A stretch of 39,581 nucleotides of DNA, taken from positions 1 through 39,581 of the forward strand of contig NCRC01000030.1 in the NCBI GenBank assembly GCA_002894685.1, in the 5' to 3' direction. The stretch is from Salinivenus lutea. Its GTDB lineage: Bacteria > Bacteroidota > Rhodothermia > Rhodothermales > Salinibacteraceae. This document shows positions 8,379 to 17,084 of this stretch, piece after piece. The position numbers were made by a program, and so were the translations under genes. How positions within the stretch are numbered: position 1 is the first letter of the stretch; every line of letters begins with the position of its first letter. The notes under the pieces are model-generated. The model was not told the DNA's origin. It saw only the letters and a list, made by a program, of their open reading frames with translations, and did not search any database.

Positions 8379-8461
8379 GGCGAGGAGGCGGGTATGTGCG
8401 AACGTGGCGGAATGAACCCGGAAGGAGTCGTCGTTGGGTCACGACTTCAGGTAGCCGCGTG

Positions 8462-9754
8462 TTACCGGTCGGCCAGCCGCTCGGTGAACGTGACCGCACT
8501 CGCGACGCCGTTCTCCCGCCGAATCTGTTCACCTACCTCCTCCGCCCGGGTGCGGATCGCCGGGCGCTCCGTCGCCGTGCGCAGTGCGCAGGCCAGGCGC
8601 TCGGCGGTGAAGTGCTTTTGCGGAATCGGCGGCGGACCGGCCCCGAGATCGTGCACACGCCGCCCCCAGAACGGCTGATCGCCGAAGAACGGGCAGACGA
8701 TAGTCGGACGCCCGGCCCGAAGCCCGGCCGCCGTAGTACCGGCCCCACCGTGGTGCACCACGGCCGCGACGCGCGGGAAGAGCCAGTCGTGGGGCACCTG
8801 GTCGCAGAGGTACACGGAGGCGGGCAGATGCCTCGCGTTCAGCCCACCCCAGCCACTGGCGAGGATGCCCCGCATGCCCGCACGCCGTAGCGCCTCCAGC
8901 ACAATGCAGGTGGTACGCTCGGGGTGCCGTCCCGCCATGCTCCCGAACCCCACGTAGACGGGCGGGGGTCCGTCCTCCAAAAATGCGGTCAGCGCCGCCG
9001 GCGGGGTCCAGTCATCCGGACGATCGAGGAACCAGTACCCCGTGGTCTGCACGCCACGAGGCGGCCAGTCGGGCGGATCGGGAGCCACGTGCGGGCTCCA
9101 GCCGTTCAAGATGGGGACGCGCGACCCGTCGCTCCGATGTACGACGCCTGTGCCCCAGGCGTGTGGCGGCAGACCGTGTGCCGTACGCCACGGCACAAAC
9201 AACCATCGGCACACGGCACGCACGATCGCGTGGACAAGGTGGTGCGTCGCCCGGTTGTAAGCGGCAGTGAGACGATCCCCGAGCTGCAATTTCGGAAGAC
9301 CCGGGTGTGGATAGGCACGAGTCGGAAGAAACACCGGGAACAGCGACGCCATTGCGGCGGGCACCCCGAGGCGCTCGGCGTAGTGAAGCGCAATCGCCAT
9401 CTTCGGGTGGTACACGATGACGTCGGGATCGGCCTCCCGGGCGGCCGCCCACCCGTCGCGAAAGAGCTCCCGTTGGATCTGGATCGACCGCCGCAGTATG
9501 CCCAGAAGAGCCTTGACCCCGGAGATCGCGCCTCCTGCCCCCGCAATGGCTCCGCGTCCCTCAGGCGTCTCCACGAGGGCCACAAGGTCGTCGCTGAGAG
9601 CGCCATAGCCCAGCCCACGTCCGACGATGAGGGGTTTGTAACGCAAACTCGTGCACACGGTTACGTCATGCCCCGCCCGGCTCATTCCCTCCCCCAGAGC
9701 GACGTAGGGCTGTACGTCGCCTCGGGTGCCGATGGTGACAATCAAGACATCCAT
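8462..9754 (-). CDS. GT1-type (GT-B fold) glycosyltransferase, sterol/antibiotic glucosyltransferase-like
   Basis: A 430-residue cytoplasmic GT-B enzyme expected to move a sugar from a nucleotide donor to a lipid or small-molecule acceptor. The N-terminal acceptor domain begins with VLIVTIGTRGDVQPYVALG, the hallmark of the sterol 3-beta-glucosyltransferase / vancomycin Gtf group. The C-terminal donor domain carries PPVYVGFGSM, DQVPHDWLFPRVAAVVHHGG, GTTAAGLRAGRPTIVCPFFGDQPFW. The acceptor is unknown; a carotenoid, hopanoid or glycolipid is conceivable. The protein is noticeably less acidic and richer in Arg, His and Pro than its neighbours, which hints at later acquisition. It overlaps no neighbour; 83 bp separate it from DUF2306. 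Confidence 0.87.
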   Translation of the reverse strand: MDVLIVTIGTRGDVQPYVALGEGMSRAGHDVTVCTSLRYKPLIVGRGLGYGALSDDLVALVETPEGRGAIAGAGGAISGVKALLGILRRSIQIQRELFRDGWAAAREADPDVIVYHPKMAIALHYAERLGVPAAMASLFPVFLPTRAYPHPGLPKLQLGDRLTAAYNRATHHLVHAIVRAVCRWLFVPWRTAHGLPPHAWGTGVVHRSDGSRVPILNGWSPHVAPDPPDWPPRGVQTTGYWFLDRPDDWTPPAALTAFLEDGPPPVYVGFGSMAGRHPERTTCIVLEALRRAGMRGILASGWGGLNARHLPASVYLCDQVPHDWLFPRVAAVVHHGGAGTTAAGLRAGRPTIVCPFFGDQPFWGRRVHDLGAGPPPIPQKHFTAERLACALRTATERPAIRTRAEEVGEQIRRENGVASAVTFTERLADR

Positions 9755-9854
9755 TCGACCCTCCCGAACGGGGTAGGTATCGTGGACGGAGCGGCGCGGC
9801 CGGTGACATCGAGAAGTCTGCCCACTTCACTGCATGCTGCCCGGCGTACAGGTC

Positions 9855-10187
9855 TTATCCTCCTCCATGGGCGAGCCATGCCTGCCCAACTCGGATCAAA
9901 TTCCAACATCCCACCAGCCCCCACACGCCCAGTCCAGCCCAGCGCCACCCCCGGGCCTCTTCCCCTCGCTGTTCCTGCACGCGGCCGTATACGAGCAGTC
10001 CGCCTCCCGTCAGCATAAACGCCGCGGTCGCAGCGGCGGCGTAGTTCCCCGCCCACAGACCGCCCCCAATGACCGCGAGCACCAGCCCCCCGATGGCGTA
10101 GAGGGCAGACCAGTGGATCGGAGTCGAACTCCAGACGTCGATGGGCCCTGCATCGGCCCGTTCGATCTCAGAATCTGAGAGGGTCAT
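9855..10187 (-). CDS. Small hypothetical membrane protein
   Basis: A 110-residue protein beginning MTLSDSEIERADAG, with three hydrophobic segments (about 25-42, 46-64 and 84-100) separated by a basic/acidic loop (QEQRGEEARGWR). The frame runs on to 10262, but the added 25 residues look non-coding, so 10187 is preferred. No family is recognised. It lies 100 bp upstream of the glycosyltransferase on the same strand and could serve the same pathway, but this is only positional. Confidence 0.55.
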   Translation of the reverse strand: MTLSDSEIERADAGPIDVWSSTPIHWSALYAIGGLVLAVIGGGLWAGNYAAAATAAFMLTGGGLLVYGRVQEQRGEEARGWRWAGLGVWGLVGCWNLIRVGQAWLAHGGG

Positions 10188-10397
10188 GGCGTGTCCCGTC
10201 GGATTATTGGGAAGCGGACGGATGGGGATATCGCCACGGGGAAGAGTCGCCTTCAGTTCCACGGCGAAAAAAAGAAGGGCCTCATCTTTGAGACCAGCAG
10301 ACCAAAGCCTGGAGACCCCCTGCTGTGGGAACGTAGGAACGGTTCTCGTTGCATACAGCCGGCTTCTTTTGCCATTCGCGCGCTCGGCCGGCGAGGC

Positions 10398-11036
10398 CTA
10401 CGCCGCCCCCCGGTACGCTCGAATCCAGTCCACTTCGAGCCGAAACGGGCCGTCCTTGCCGTCGATGATGTAGATCCCAATCGACTCCACGGCCGATCGG
10501 TCGAGCGGGTCGACGTTCACGGACTCGCCGTGCGCGCTCGCCTCCAGCGCATCGAAGGGGACGCGGACGACCTGCCATGCGTCGCTCGTCGGGATCGGGC
10601 CGCGCCGGTTCACCTCCCGCCCACGGCTCCGCGTCCCGTCGTCCACATCGAGTTCGAAGGTGCGCCCACCGCCGCGGACGCGGAGCGCGATGCCATCGTA
10701 CGCCGAGAGATCCACCTCCCGGGCCGCGCGGACCGACGTGAACCCACCGCCCTCCGTAACGACGTCTCCGGTGAACGTGAGCATGCCCCTGGTGACCTCG
10801 ACGAATCCCTGGGAGCGCCCCCCCATCACGCCGTCGTTCTCGACGTTCCATGGGGCCGGGTCGGTGCCGTCGAAGGTGAAGAGCATCAGGGAGTCGGATG
10901 AAGATACAGGACCGACCGGACCACCCAGTTCTGTGGGCGGATGTGACGGGGCCCCGGCGGAGGCTGAGGGGCCAGGGGCGTGCACAGCGAGGAGTAGAAC
11001 GGCCGCGGCCACGGCAAACGCAGGGAAACGAGCCAT
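10398..11036 (-). CDS. CIA30-domain (complex I intermediate-associated protein 30-like) exported protein
   Basis: A 212-residue protein. Residues 1-27 form a signal peptide (hydrophobic AFAVAAAVLLLAV ending near ASA), followed by a low-complexity linker. The CIA30 beta-sandwich runs from about 50 to 208, with LFTFDGTDPAPWNVENDGVM near its start, GGRSQG, and a late VDWIRAYR. Bacterial members are uncharacterised; the eukaryotic relative helps assemble respiratory complex I. The fold also resembles carbohydrate-binding modules, so an extracytoplasmic binding role is possible. It is separated from the next minus-strand gene by 210 bp holding no recognisable element. Confidence 0.8.
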   Translation of the reverse strand: MARFPAFAVAAAVLLLAVHAPGPSASAGAPSHPPTELGGPVGPVSSSDSLMLFTFDGTDPAPWNVENDGVMGGRSQGFVEVTRGMLTFTGDVVTEGGGFTSVRAAREVDLSAYDGIALRVRGGGRTFELDVDDGTRSRGREVNRRGPIPTSDAWQVVRVPFDALEASAHGESVNVDPLDRSAVESIGIYIIDGKDGPFRLEVDWIRAYRGAA

Positions 11037-11127
11037 CGATCAGGAAAGAGGGATGTTGAACGTACGGAATCATTTGTTTTCTTCCCGCTGCCACTTCCCG
11101 CCGGGCGCGTCGGCGTCACGGACGCAC

Positions 11128-13680
11128 TTAGCTTGCCTCTTCCGCCTCCGTCACCGGCACGCCCGCACTCGACGTTTCCTCCAGGTCCTCCGGCGTCCAG
11201 TCAGCGTCCTCCATCCACTGCAGGAGCGCCGGCAGGAAGACGATCGCCGCCGCCAGCGTGGTGCCCAGGCCCACCACGGCGAGCGTCCCCATCGAGTTGA
11301 GCCCCGGGTGGAAGCTGAGGAGCAGCCCGCTGAAGCCGATGGCCGTGGTGAGCGTGCCCATCGTCACGTGCTCGCCCGTCGAGCGAAGCACCGCCCACAG
11401 CGAGCGTCGGCCCTCCTCGCGGTAGCGGTGCACCATGTGCACCCCGGCGTCGTTGCCGATGCCCAGGATGGCCGGCAGCACCACCATGTTGTAGAAGTTG
11501 AGCTTGAGACCAAACACCTCCATCACCAGCAGCATCCACAGCACCCCCACCACCAGCGGCACCAGCGCCAGGGCCGCCCAGCGCACGCTGCGAAAGTTGA
11601 GCAGCATCAGCAGCGCCACAATGATGAACGTCGCCCCCACCATCCACGGCGCCTCCGCCCGCACCAGCTTCAGCATGTCGGCCGCCACGAGGGGCGTGGA
11701 GGCCGCGTGGTAGGTGGTGCCGTCCTCGGTGGTAATCGTGCCAATCTCGTTGGAGAAGGCAATGGAGTTGCGCCCATCCGAGAGGCCGACGGACGGATAG
11801 ATGATCACGAACGTGCCCAGCTCCCCCTCCTTGGTCGTAAACTGCTCGCGAAGGAACTCGGGCACCTGGGCCAGCTCGATCGGCTCCTGGGTCTGGGCGG
11901 CGCGGCGCAGACGCTCCAGCCCCTCGTCGCTCTGGTCCCGGAGGTACTGGTTTTCGTTGAGGGTCGTCCGGATGTCGGCGACGCGCTGGAGCTTGTTCTG
12001 CTGGGCCGAGTCGGCCAGCGGGAAGCGCTCCTGCAGGCTCTCCACGGCGAGCACCGTCGAGGTCGAGTCCTGCATCTTCTCCCGCACGGCCGATACGACC
12101 TTGGGCACGTTCTTGGCGCTATCGACCAGCACGTACGCCGGGTTGCGCCGATCGTCATCCCCGCCCCGATCCACCCGGTCAATCACGGCGGCGCGCTCCT
12201 CGTACGCCTCATAGTCCGGCTCCAGCGAGCCGAAGTCGTACTCGAACGACACGCTGGGCGCGAACACGAGCGCCGCGACGACCGCCACCAGACTGCCCAC
12301 CACAATGGGCCGTGCGCCCCCGAAGCGCGCGGCCGCCGCCCCGTCTTCCGGGGGCGAGTGGGCCGTCAGGTCAAGCAGCCCCGCCCATTCCAGCAGGGCG
12401 AGGAGGGCCGGCATTACCACCGTCATGGCCACGAGCGCAAAGAGCACCCCCGTCCCCGAAATAACCCCAAACTCACTAAAGCCCTTAAACTGGGCAAACG
12501 AGAGCACGTAGAGCGCGCCGGCCGTGGTCAGCGCCCCGGTCGCAATGGCCTGGCCCGTGCTGGTGAAGGTGTGCTCCGCGGCCTCCACCACGCTCGCCCC
12601 CTCGGCGCGATCCTCCGTGTAGCGGGCGTAGAAGTGAATGCCGAAGTCGATGCCCAACCCAAAGAGCACCAGCCCCAGCGTGGAGGTCATGATGGTGAGC
12701 TCCCCAAACGCAAGGTGCGCCACGCCGCCGGTCCACACCAGACTCATGAACAGCGGCAGCGCAATGACGAGGGCCAGCACCGGGGCCCGCGCCAGCTCGG
12801 CCGCCAGCACCCGTCCGCTCCACCGTCCCCCTGCCCGCGCCCGGTACGACTTGTAGAGGAAATAGAGCACCACCACGAGAATCACCGTCGCCACCCCGGC
12901 CCCGAAGGAGTCGAGCACATCCTGCGTAATGGCCTGCACCTCGGCCTCCTGCCGCAGCAGCCGCCCGGCCAGCGTCACCTCCATTTCCGGGTGGTACGAC
13001 TCCGGCCCCATTCGGTCGACGAGCGTGCCGAGGTCGGCGTACAGGTTGTCGATAAAGCCCACGTCGGTCCGCGAGCCCGCCGGGTAGAACTTGAGCACCA
13101 GGGTGGTGCTGTCCGCCGAAACGGGATACTCCGAGCCCACAAGGCGGCTGTACATGCCCTCCAGCTCCCGGGCCTGCTCATCGTCCCCTTCCTCCTCGTC
13201 ATCCACTTCCACGTAGAACGGGTTCGCCTCCTGCTTCGCCTGAGCGATCTGATCCTCCAAAAACTGATCGACGGTGCGCAGCTCATTGTTGCTGGCGAGA
13301 TAGAGCGCATTGTCCCGCAGGAACTCGGTGTCGCGGCGGTACTCCACTCGCGTCAGGTAGGGCTGGTCGCTGGTGCGCTGCTGCAGGTCGAGGGCTTTCG
13401 GGATGAGGTCCTCGGCGAACTGCTTGTTGGCCTCGAAGGAGGGGCTGACGATGCCCACGGCCACCTCGCTCTCCCCGCCAACCGTCTCCTGGAGCCGCTC
13501 CAGCGCCTGCACGCTGGGGTAATCGTCGGGGAGCAGGCTGGCAATGTCGGGATCAATGGTGAGCTGGCTCGCCTGCTGCAGCCCCACGGCCGTGAGGACC
13601 AGGGCAATCGCAATCACCCATCCGGCCCGGCGCACGACGGTGCGGATGAAGGGGCGGAGGGCATCAAACAAGGCAGTCAT
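11128..13680 (-). CDS. RND-superfamily (MMPL-type) exporter
   Basis: An 850-residue inner-membrane transporter with the duplicated RND plan: TM1 at about 17-36, a large exported loop to about 245, TM2-6, a second loop (about 430-620) and TM8-12 to about 825. Motifs such as TLGLVLFGLGIDFGIHFYARY in the first half and LPAILGIGNDAGVHMVHRY in the second correspond to the TM4/TM10 helices, whose Asp residues carry protons. The proteins most like it move lipids or hydrophobic compounds (MmpL and HpnN groups). The acidic C-terminus fits the proteome. It lies 100 bp downstream of a second membrane protein on the same strand, possibly a shared lipid-trafficking unit. Confidence 0.87.
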   Translation of the reverse strand: MTALFDALRPFIRTVVRRAGWVIAIALVLTAVGLQQASQLTIDPDIASLLPDDYPSVQALERLQETVGGESEVAVGIVSPSFEANKQFAEDLIPKALDLQQRTSDQPYLTRVEYRRDTEFLRDNALYLASNNELRTVDQFLEDQIAQAKQEANPFYVEVDDEEEGDDEQARELEGMYSRLVGSEYPVSADSTTLVLKFYPAGSRTDVGFIDNLYADLGTLVDRMGPESYHPEMEVTLAGRLLRQEAEVQAITQDVLDSFGAGVATVILVVVLYFLYKSYRARAGGRWSGRVLAAELARAPVLALVIALPLFMSLVWTGGVAHLAFGELTIMTSTLGLVLFGLGIDFGIHFYARYTEDRAEGASVVEAAEHTFTSTGQAIATGALTTAGALYVLSFAQFKGFSEFGVISGTGVLFALVAMTVVMPALLALLEWAGLLDLTAHSPPEDGAAAARFGGARPIVVGSLVAVVAALVFAPSVSFEYDFGSLEPDYEAYEERAAVIDRVDRGGDDDRRNPAYVLVDSAKNVPKVVSAVREKMQDSTSTVLAVESLQERFPLADSAQQNKLQRVADIRTTLNENQYLRDQSDEGLERLRRAAQTQEPIELAQVPEFLREQFTTKEGELGTFVIIYPSVGLSDGRNSIAFSNEIGTITTEDGTTYHAASTPLVAADMLKLVRAEAPWMVGATFIIVALLMLLNFRSVRWAALALVPLVVGVLWMLLVMEVFGLKLNFYNMVVLPAILGIGNDAGVHMVHRYREEGRRSLWAVLRSTGEHVTMGTLTTAIGFSGLLLSFHPGLNSMGTLAVVGLGTTLAAAIVFLPALLQWMEDADWTPEDLEETSSAGVPVTEAEEAS

Positions 13681-13780
13681 AGCGGCGTCGGGGACTCAGG
13701 CAACAACGAAGGCAGAAAACTCGGGCCGGGGGACGAACGGGCCACCGGGTCGAATGATTGGGAAGCGGCCGGGACGGCGT

Positions 13781-14851
13781 TCAGGAGGGGGCCTCGGAGG
13801 GCGGGGCCCCCTCCGACGAGACGGGAGCCGCCGAGTGGCCCTCTGCTCCGTCCGGCGGGGGGGCGTCCTCGGACCGGGCGCCGGGCCGTCGCGGCTCCGG
13901 CTCCTGATCCGGCATCCAGACGGAGGTCCCGGCAAAGACGAGCAGGTTCAGCCCCTTGTCGAGCACGCTGTGGACGCCCAGCAGGCCCGCAATGGCGGCA
14001 CGGGGAACGTTCACCACCGCGGCCAACTCAATGCCCGCCGCCATGAAAATGAGCTCTTGGCTCGGCAGCAGCGGAATGCGGGCCATGATGATTTTGACGG
14101 CGAGGAACGTGAACCAGACCTCGAGCGCAATTTCGGGGAGGGCCACCGTCCACTCCAGCACCTGCAGGCTCTCGATCAGGACGACGCGGAGAAGGTGCAC
14201 CCAGAACAGGGCCGCCAGCGTGCGCCCCGCCAGCCGGAAGACGGTCCGCCGGAAGTTCACAACCGCCCAGCCAAGTCCTCCGAGCAGCAGCACGCCGCCG
14301 GCCGCGTACAGCGTCTCGTACCGGGCGATGAACGCCGGCAGCGAAATATACCCCGCAAACCAGAAGGTGGCCAGGATGAGGGCGGCCACCAGGCTCGACG
14401 CCACCGACGACATGATGGCGTTGTCTTTCACGTGGTGCATCAACGTGATGTCGTCGTGCGCCGTGTGGGTGCGCCCCCACAGGTACATGTACACGTCGCC
14501 CGAGTAGCCGAGCACATCCTTGTCGTACACCCGCTTTTTGAGGGTGGGCACGAGGAGCTGGAGCGGCGACCGGTCCCAGATCACCCCGAACGCGACGGCC
14601 TGGGCCAGGGGCAGGGCCAGGTAGATGCCCAAAAACACCACGTAGAACCACGGGGTGCGGGGGAGGGCCTGCCAGATCTCCATCCACCCGATGAGCGACA
14701 TGCGGTAGATCAGGTACCCCGCCACCGCCAGCGTAATGAGCTGCCGCAGCGCCCACTTCGTCCGCTTCCCTCGGGGGGTCGCCGAGAACCGGCGCCACCA
14801 CACCCGCAGCCGCCCCACCCGCATTCGCAATGTAGTCCACAGGCGCTCCAT
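13781..14851 (-). CDS. Integral membrane protein resembling lysylphosphatidylglycerol synthase TM (UPF0104-like) proteins
   Basis: A protein of about 356 residues with six to eight hydrophobic segments between about 45 and 310. The N-terminus is basic and Arg/Trp-rich, and the cytoplasmic tail of about 50 residues is disordered and Pro/Glu/Ser-rich. The scattered LPG-synthase-TM features (alternating helices with PLLPSQELIFMAAGIE near the end) suggest, without proving, membership of that flippase-like superfamily. No aminoacyl-transfer domain is present. The frame opens at 14881, but MERLWTTLRM at 14851 is the more natural start. Its position just upstream of the RND exporter suggests a joint role in moving lipids. 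Confidence 0.65.
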   Translation of the reverse strand: MERLWTTLRMRVGRLRVWWRRFSATPRGKRTKWALRQLITLAVAGYLIYRMSLIGWMEIWQALPRTPWFYVVFLGIYLALPLAQAVAFGVIWDRSPLQLLVPTLKKRVYDKDVLGYSGDVYMYLWGRTHTAHDDITLMHHVKDNAIMSSVASSLVAALILATFWFAGYISLPAFIARYETLYAAGGVLLLGGLGWAVVNFRRTVFRLAGRTLAALFWVHLLRVVLIESLQVLEWTVALPEIALEVWFTFLAVKIIMARIPLLPSQELIFMAAGIELAAVVNVPRAAIAGLLGVHSVLDKGLNLLVFAGTSVWMPDQEPEPRRPGARSEDAPPPDGAEGHSAAPVSSEGAPPSEAPS

Positions 14852-15048
14852 GAGGATGACGTTGGTAAACAGGCCCCCCAATCACAGCGGGGCACTTCTT
14901 TCGGCGGATCCGGTCCGTTTCATGCGGCCGCTCCCGGGCTCCTTCTCGTAACAGCGAACCCGCAGTGGGTTTTTCCCGTCTTCCTTTCTAACTTAGGTGA
15001 ACAACTCAACGCAGCGACGCCGCGCGCTTCCGCAAAAGCTCTGTTTCT

Positions 15049-15495
15049 ATGCCCAACACGTACGAAAGCATCGAAGTCGGGGACTCGCACGAGTGGACAC
15101 GAGTCGTCACCCGAGAGCACGTCCAGACCTTCGCCGAGATTACCGGCGACGACAACCCCATCCACGTCGATGAGGAATATGCGGCCAAGCACTCCCGGTA
15201 CGACCGGCCCATCGTGCACGGCGTGCTGCTCCTCGGACTCATCTCGAAGGTGCTCGGCCGCGACTTTCCCGGCCACGGAAGCATTGCCGTCGGCATTTCG
15301 TGCCGGTTTCTGCGCCCGGTGCCCGTGGGGTCCGAGGTGCGGGTCCAAATCAAGGTGTCCGAGAAGATTGAAGAGAACAAGCACGTGAAGGTGCGCACCT
15401 ACATCTACCGGGACAACCAGATGGTGCTAGGCGGCGAAGGGCGCGTCATTCCCCCCACGGAGGAAGAGGAAGAGCCGGTGATGCCGGGCAACTAA
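15049..15495 (+). CDS. MaoC-like (R)-specific enoyl-CoA hydratase
   Basis: A 148-residue single hot-dog-fold protein. The catalytic segment FAEITGDDNPIHVDEEYA (residues 25-42) provides the Asp/His pair that hydrates trans-2-enoyl-CoA. It is followed by the long hot-dog helix and the GISCRFLRPVPVGSEV strand. PhaJ-type enzymes feed (R)-3-hydroxyacyl-CoA from beta-oxidation into polyhydroxyalkanoate; other members work in fatty-acid or secondary metabolism. The C-terminus ends in a Glu-rich tail (TEEEEEP). It is divergent from the minus-strand membrane gene over 197 bp and converges on the M48 gene with a 17-bp gap, so it is probably monocistronic. Confidence 0.88.
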   Translation: MPNTYESIEVGDSHEWTRVVTREHVQTFAEITGDDNPIHVDEEYAAKHSRYDRPIVHGVLLLGLISKVLGRDFPGHGSIAVGISCRFLRPVPVGSEVRVQIKVSEKIEENKHVKVRTYIYRDNQMVLGGEGRVIPPTEEEEEPVMPGN

Positions 15496-15512
15496 CGCCC
15501 GCCTCGGCCGGA

Positions 15513-17048
15513 CTATTCGGGGAGCTTCAGCGGACGCCCCGTGTCCACCATCGTGTCGAGCTCCAGCTGGTTCAGGATGGCAACGTCCGCCGCGTTCATG
15601 CCGTCGGGCATGGCGGCCCCCTCGGCAAAGGTGCGGAACGCCGCGCGACGGTCCGCCGGCCGGATGGTGAGGCGCCTGGGCTGTACGTTCAGCTTTTCCG
15701 GGTCCGTCAGCCGGGCGAAGCCCGTCATGGTGCGCTCGAAGGCCGACCGGTACTCGCCGTATCGGCCCGACGTGGTGACGCCCTGAAACTGGTAGACCCG
15801 GTCCTGATCGGCAATGAAGTAGGAGAGCACGCGCAGCGTCTGCCCCTGCTGGCTCTGGGCCTGGGCGAGCACGCGGTACGCCGTGCGTCCGTTGACGCTG
15901 GTGGCCCGCTGCTCCTCTACCGTGAGGCCCTCCTGCCCCATAAAGTCCCGGGCGGCGGCCTCGGGCGTGTCCCCGTCCGAAAAGCCGAACACGACGTAGG
16001 CGGCCTGCTCCGGCGCAATCATGGCCACCTGGCGCGGCTGGTTCTGCACCTGCCACCCCGCCGGCGTCGGAAATTGAAACTCCAGGTCCGGGTGGTAGAA
16101 GGTGTTGTTCTCGGTAAAGCCCTGCCGCGGATTGTCCCCCAGCACGATGGTCTCAAGGGCTCCGTAATACGCCTCCTGATTCCGGGCCCGGGCCGTGCCG
16201 GGCACCCGCTGCTGCCACTCGCGGGCAAGCTCCACAATGGTGTCCTCTCGCTCGCCCGGATCGGGGTGGCTCGACTGCCACGTCGGCAGCGACTGATTGC
16301 TCTGCTGCTGAATGCGCTTCAGCGAGGTGAAGAAGGCCGCCCCCTCGGCTCCTTCGTAGCCCGCCTTCACGGCGTACTCCACCCCCAGCCGGTCGGACTC
16401 CCGCTCGTTGTCGCGGCTGTAGCTGAGGCTGAGGAGCTGCGCGGCGGTGCCCCCGAGGCCCATCACGTTCTCGGCGACGTTGCCCCCGAACGCGACCTGG
16501 CCCGCAATGGCTCCGCCCATGAGCAGTCCCTGCGTCAGCTGCTGGCGGGCCGCCTGCTGCGAGGCGTGCCGGGCGGCCACGTGGGCAATCTCGTGGCCCA
16601 TCACCATCGCCAGCTGCGCCTCGTTGTTGAGGTGGGCGAGGAGGCCCCGGGTGACGTACACGTAGCCCCCGGGGAGCGCAAACGCGTTCACGACGGGGCT
16701 ATCGAGCACGCGAAAGGTGAACTCCGTCTCCCGAAATCGTTCCTGCGTGTCGGGGCGGCGCATGTGGCTCTCGGCGAGCACCTTGCGGGCCACCTCATCG
16801 ACGTACGCCTGCAGCTCCTCGTCGTCGTACACGCCGTACTGGTTCTGGATCTGGTTGTCGGCCTCCTGTCCCAGCTGCACCTCCTGCTCCCACGAGTAGC
16901 CGTAGGCGCGTGTGTTGCCGGACACCGGGTTGACGCCAGTCGACACGCAGCCGCTGCTCGCCGCGGCCATCAGCGTCAGCAGCACGGGAATCAGCAGGTG
17001 GCGACTCCAGCGACGGGCGGCGCGGTGAGGATGAAGGACCGGGGGCAT
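15513..17048 (-). CDS. M48-family zinc metalloprotease lipoprotein
   Basis: A 511-residue secreted peptidase. A lipoprotein-type signal (hydrophobic LLIPVLLTLMAAA then SSGC, Cys about 34) places it in the periplasm or outer membrane. The M48 domain spans about 50-300, with the HEIAH zinc motif in VMGHEIAHVAARHA and the third ligand Glu in NERESDRLGVEYA. The last 200 residues are a separate beta-rich region with PTPAGWQ and several repeats of RVLxY-type strands, not seen in minimal M48 proteins. Relatives such as BepA and LoiP clear misfolded outer-membrane proteins, so envelope quality control is the likely role. The next minus-strand gene upstream is recF, 36 bp away. Confidence 0.9.
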   Translation of the reverse strand: MPPVLHPHRAARRWSRHLLIPVLLTLMAAASSGCVSTGVNPVSGNTRAYGYSWEQEVQLGQEADNQIQNQYGVYDDEELQAYVDEVARKVLAESHMRRPDTQERFRETEFTFRVLDSPVVNAFALPGGYVYVTRGLLAHLNNEAQLAMVMGHEIAHVAARHASQQAARQQLTQGLLMGGAIAGQVAFGGNVAENVMGLGGTAAQLLSLSYSRDNERESDRLGVEYAVKAGYEGAEGAAFFTSLKRIQQQSNQSLPTWQSSHPDPGEREDTIVELAREWQQRVPGTARARNQEAYYGALETIVLGDNPRQGFTENNTFYHPDLEFQFPTPAGWQVQNQPRQVAMIAPEQAAYVVFGFSDGDTPEAAARDFMGQEGLTVEEQRATSVNGRTAYRVLAQAQSQQGQTLRVLSYFIADQDRVYQFQGVTTSGRYGEYRSAFERTMTGFARLTDPEKLNVQPRRLTIRPADRRAAFRTFAEGAAMPDGMNAADVAILNQLELDTMVDTGRPLKLPE

Positions 17049-17084
17049 GGCAGTACTCGGTTCGTGACAGAGAACGGGGAGCGT

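Noticed and set aside
10660-14046. 1128-codon open frame on the plus strand opposite the RND exporter and its neighbours
   Set aside because: Composition is Arg/His/Pro-rich with no domain; it lies antisense to recognisable membrane-protein genes. GC-rich codon bias opens long antisense frames here. The same applies to the 1175-codon frame over mnmE/OYE (30098-33625) and the 902-codon frame over mfd (19404-22112).
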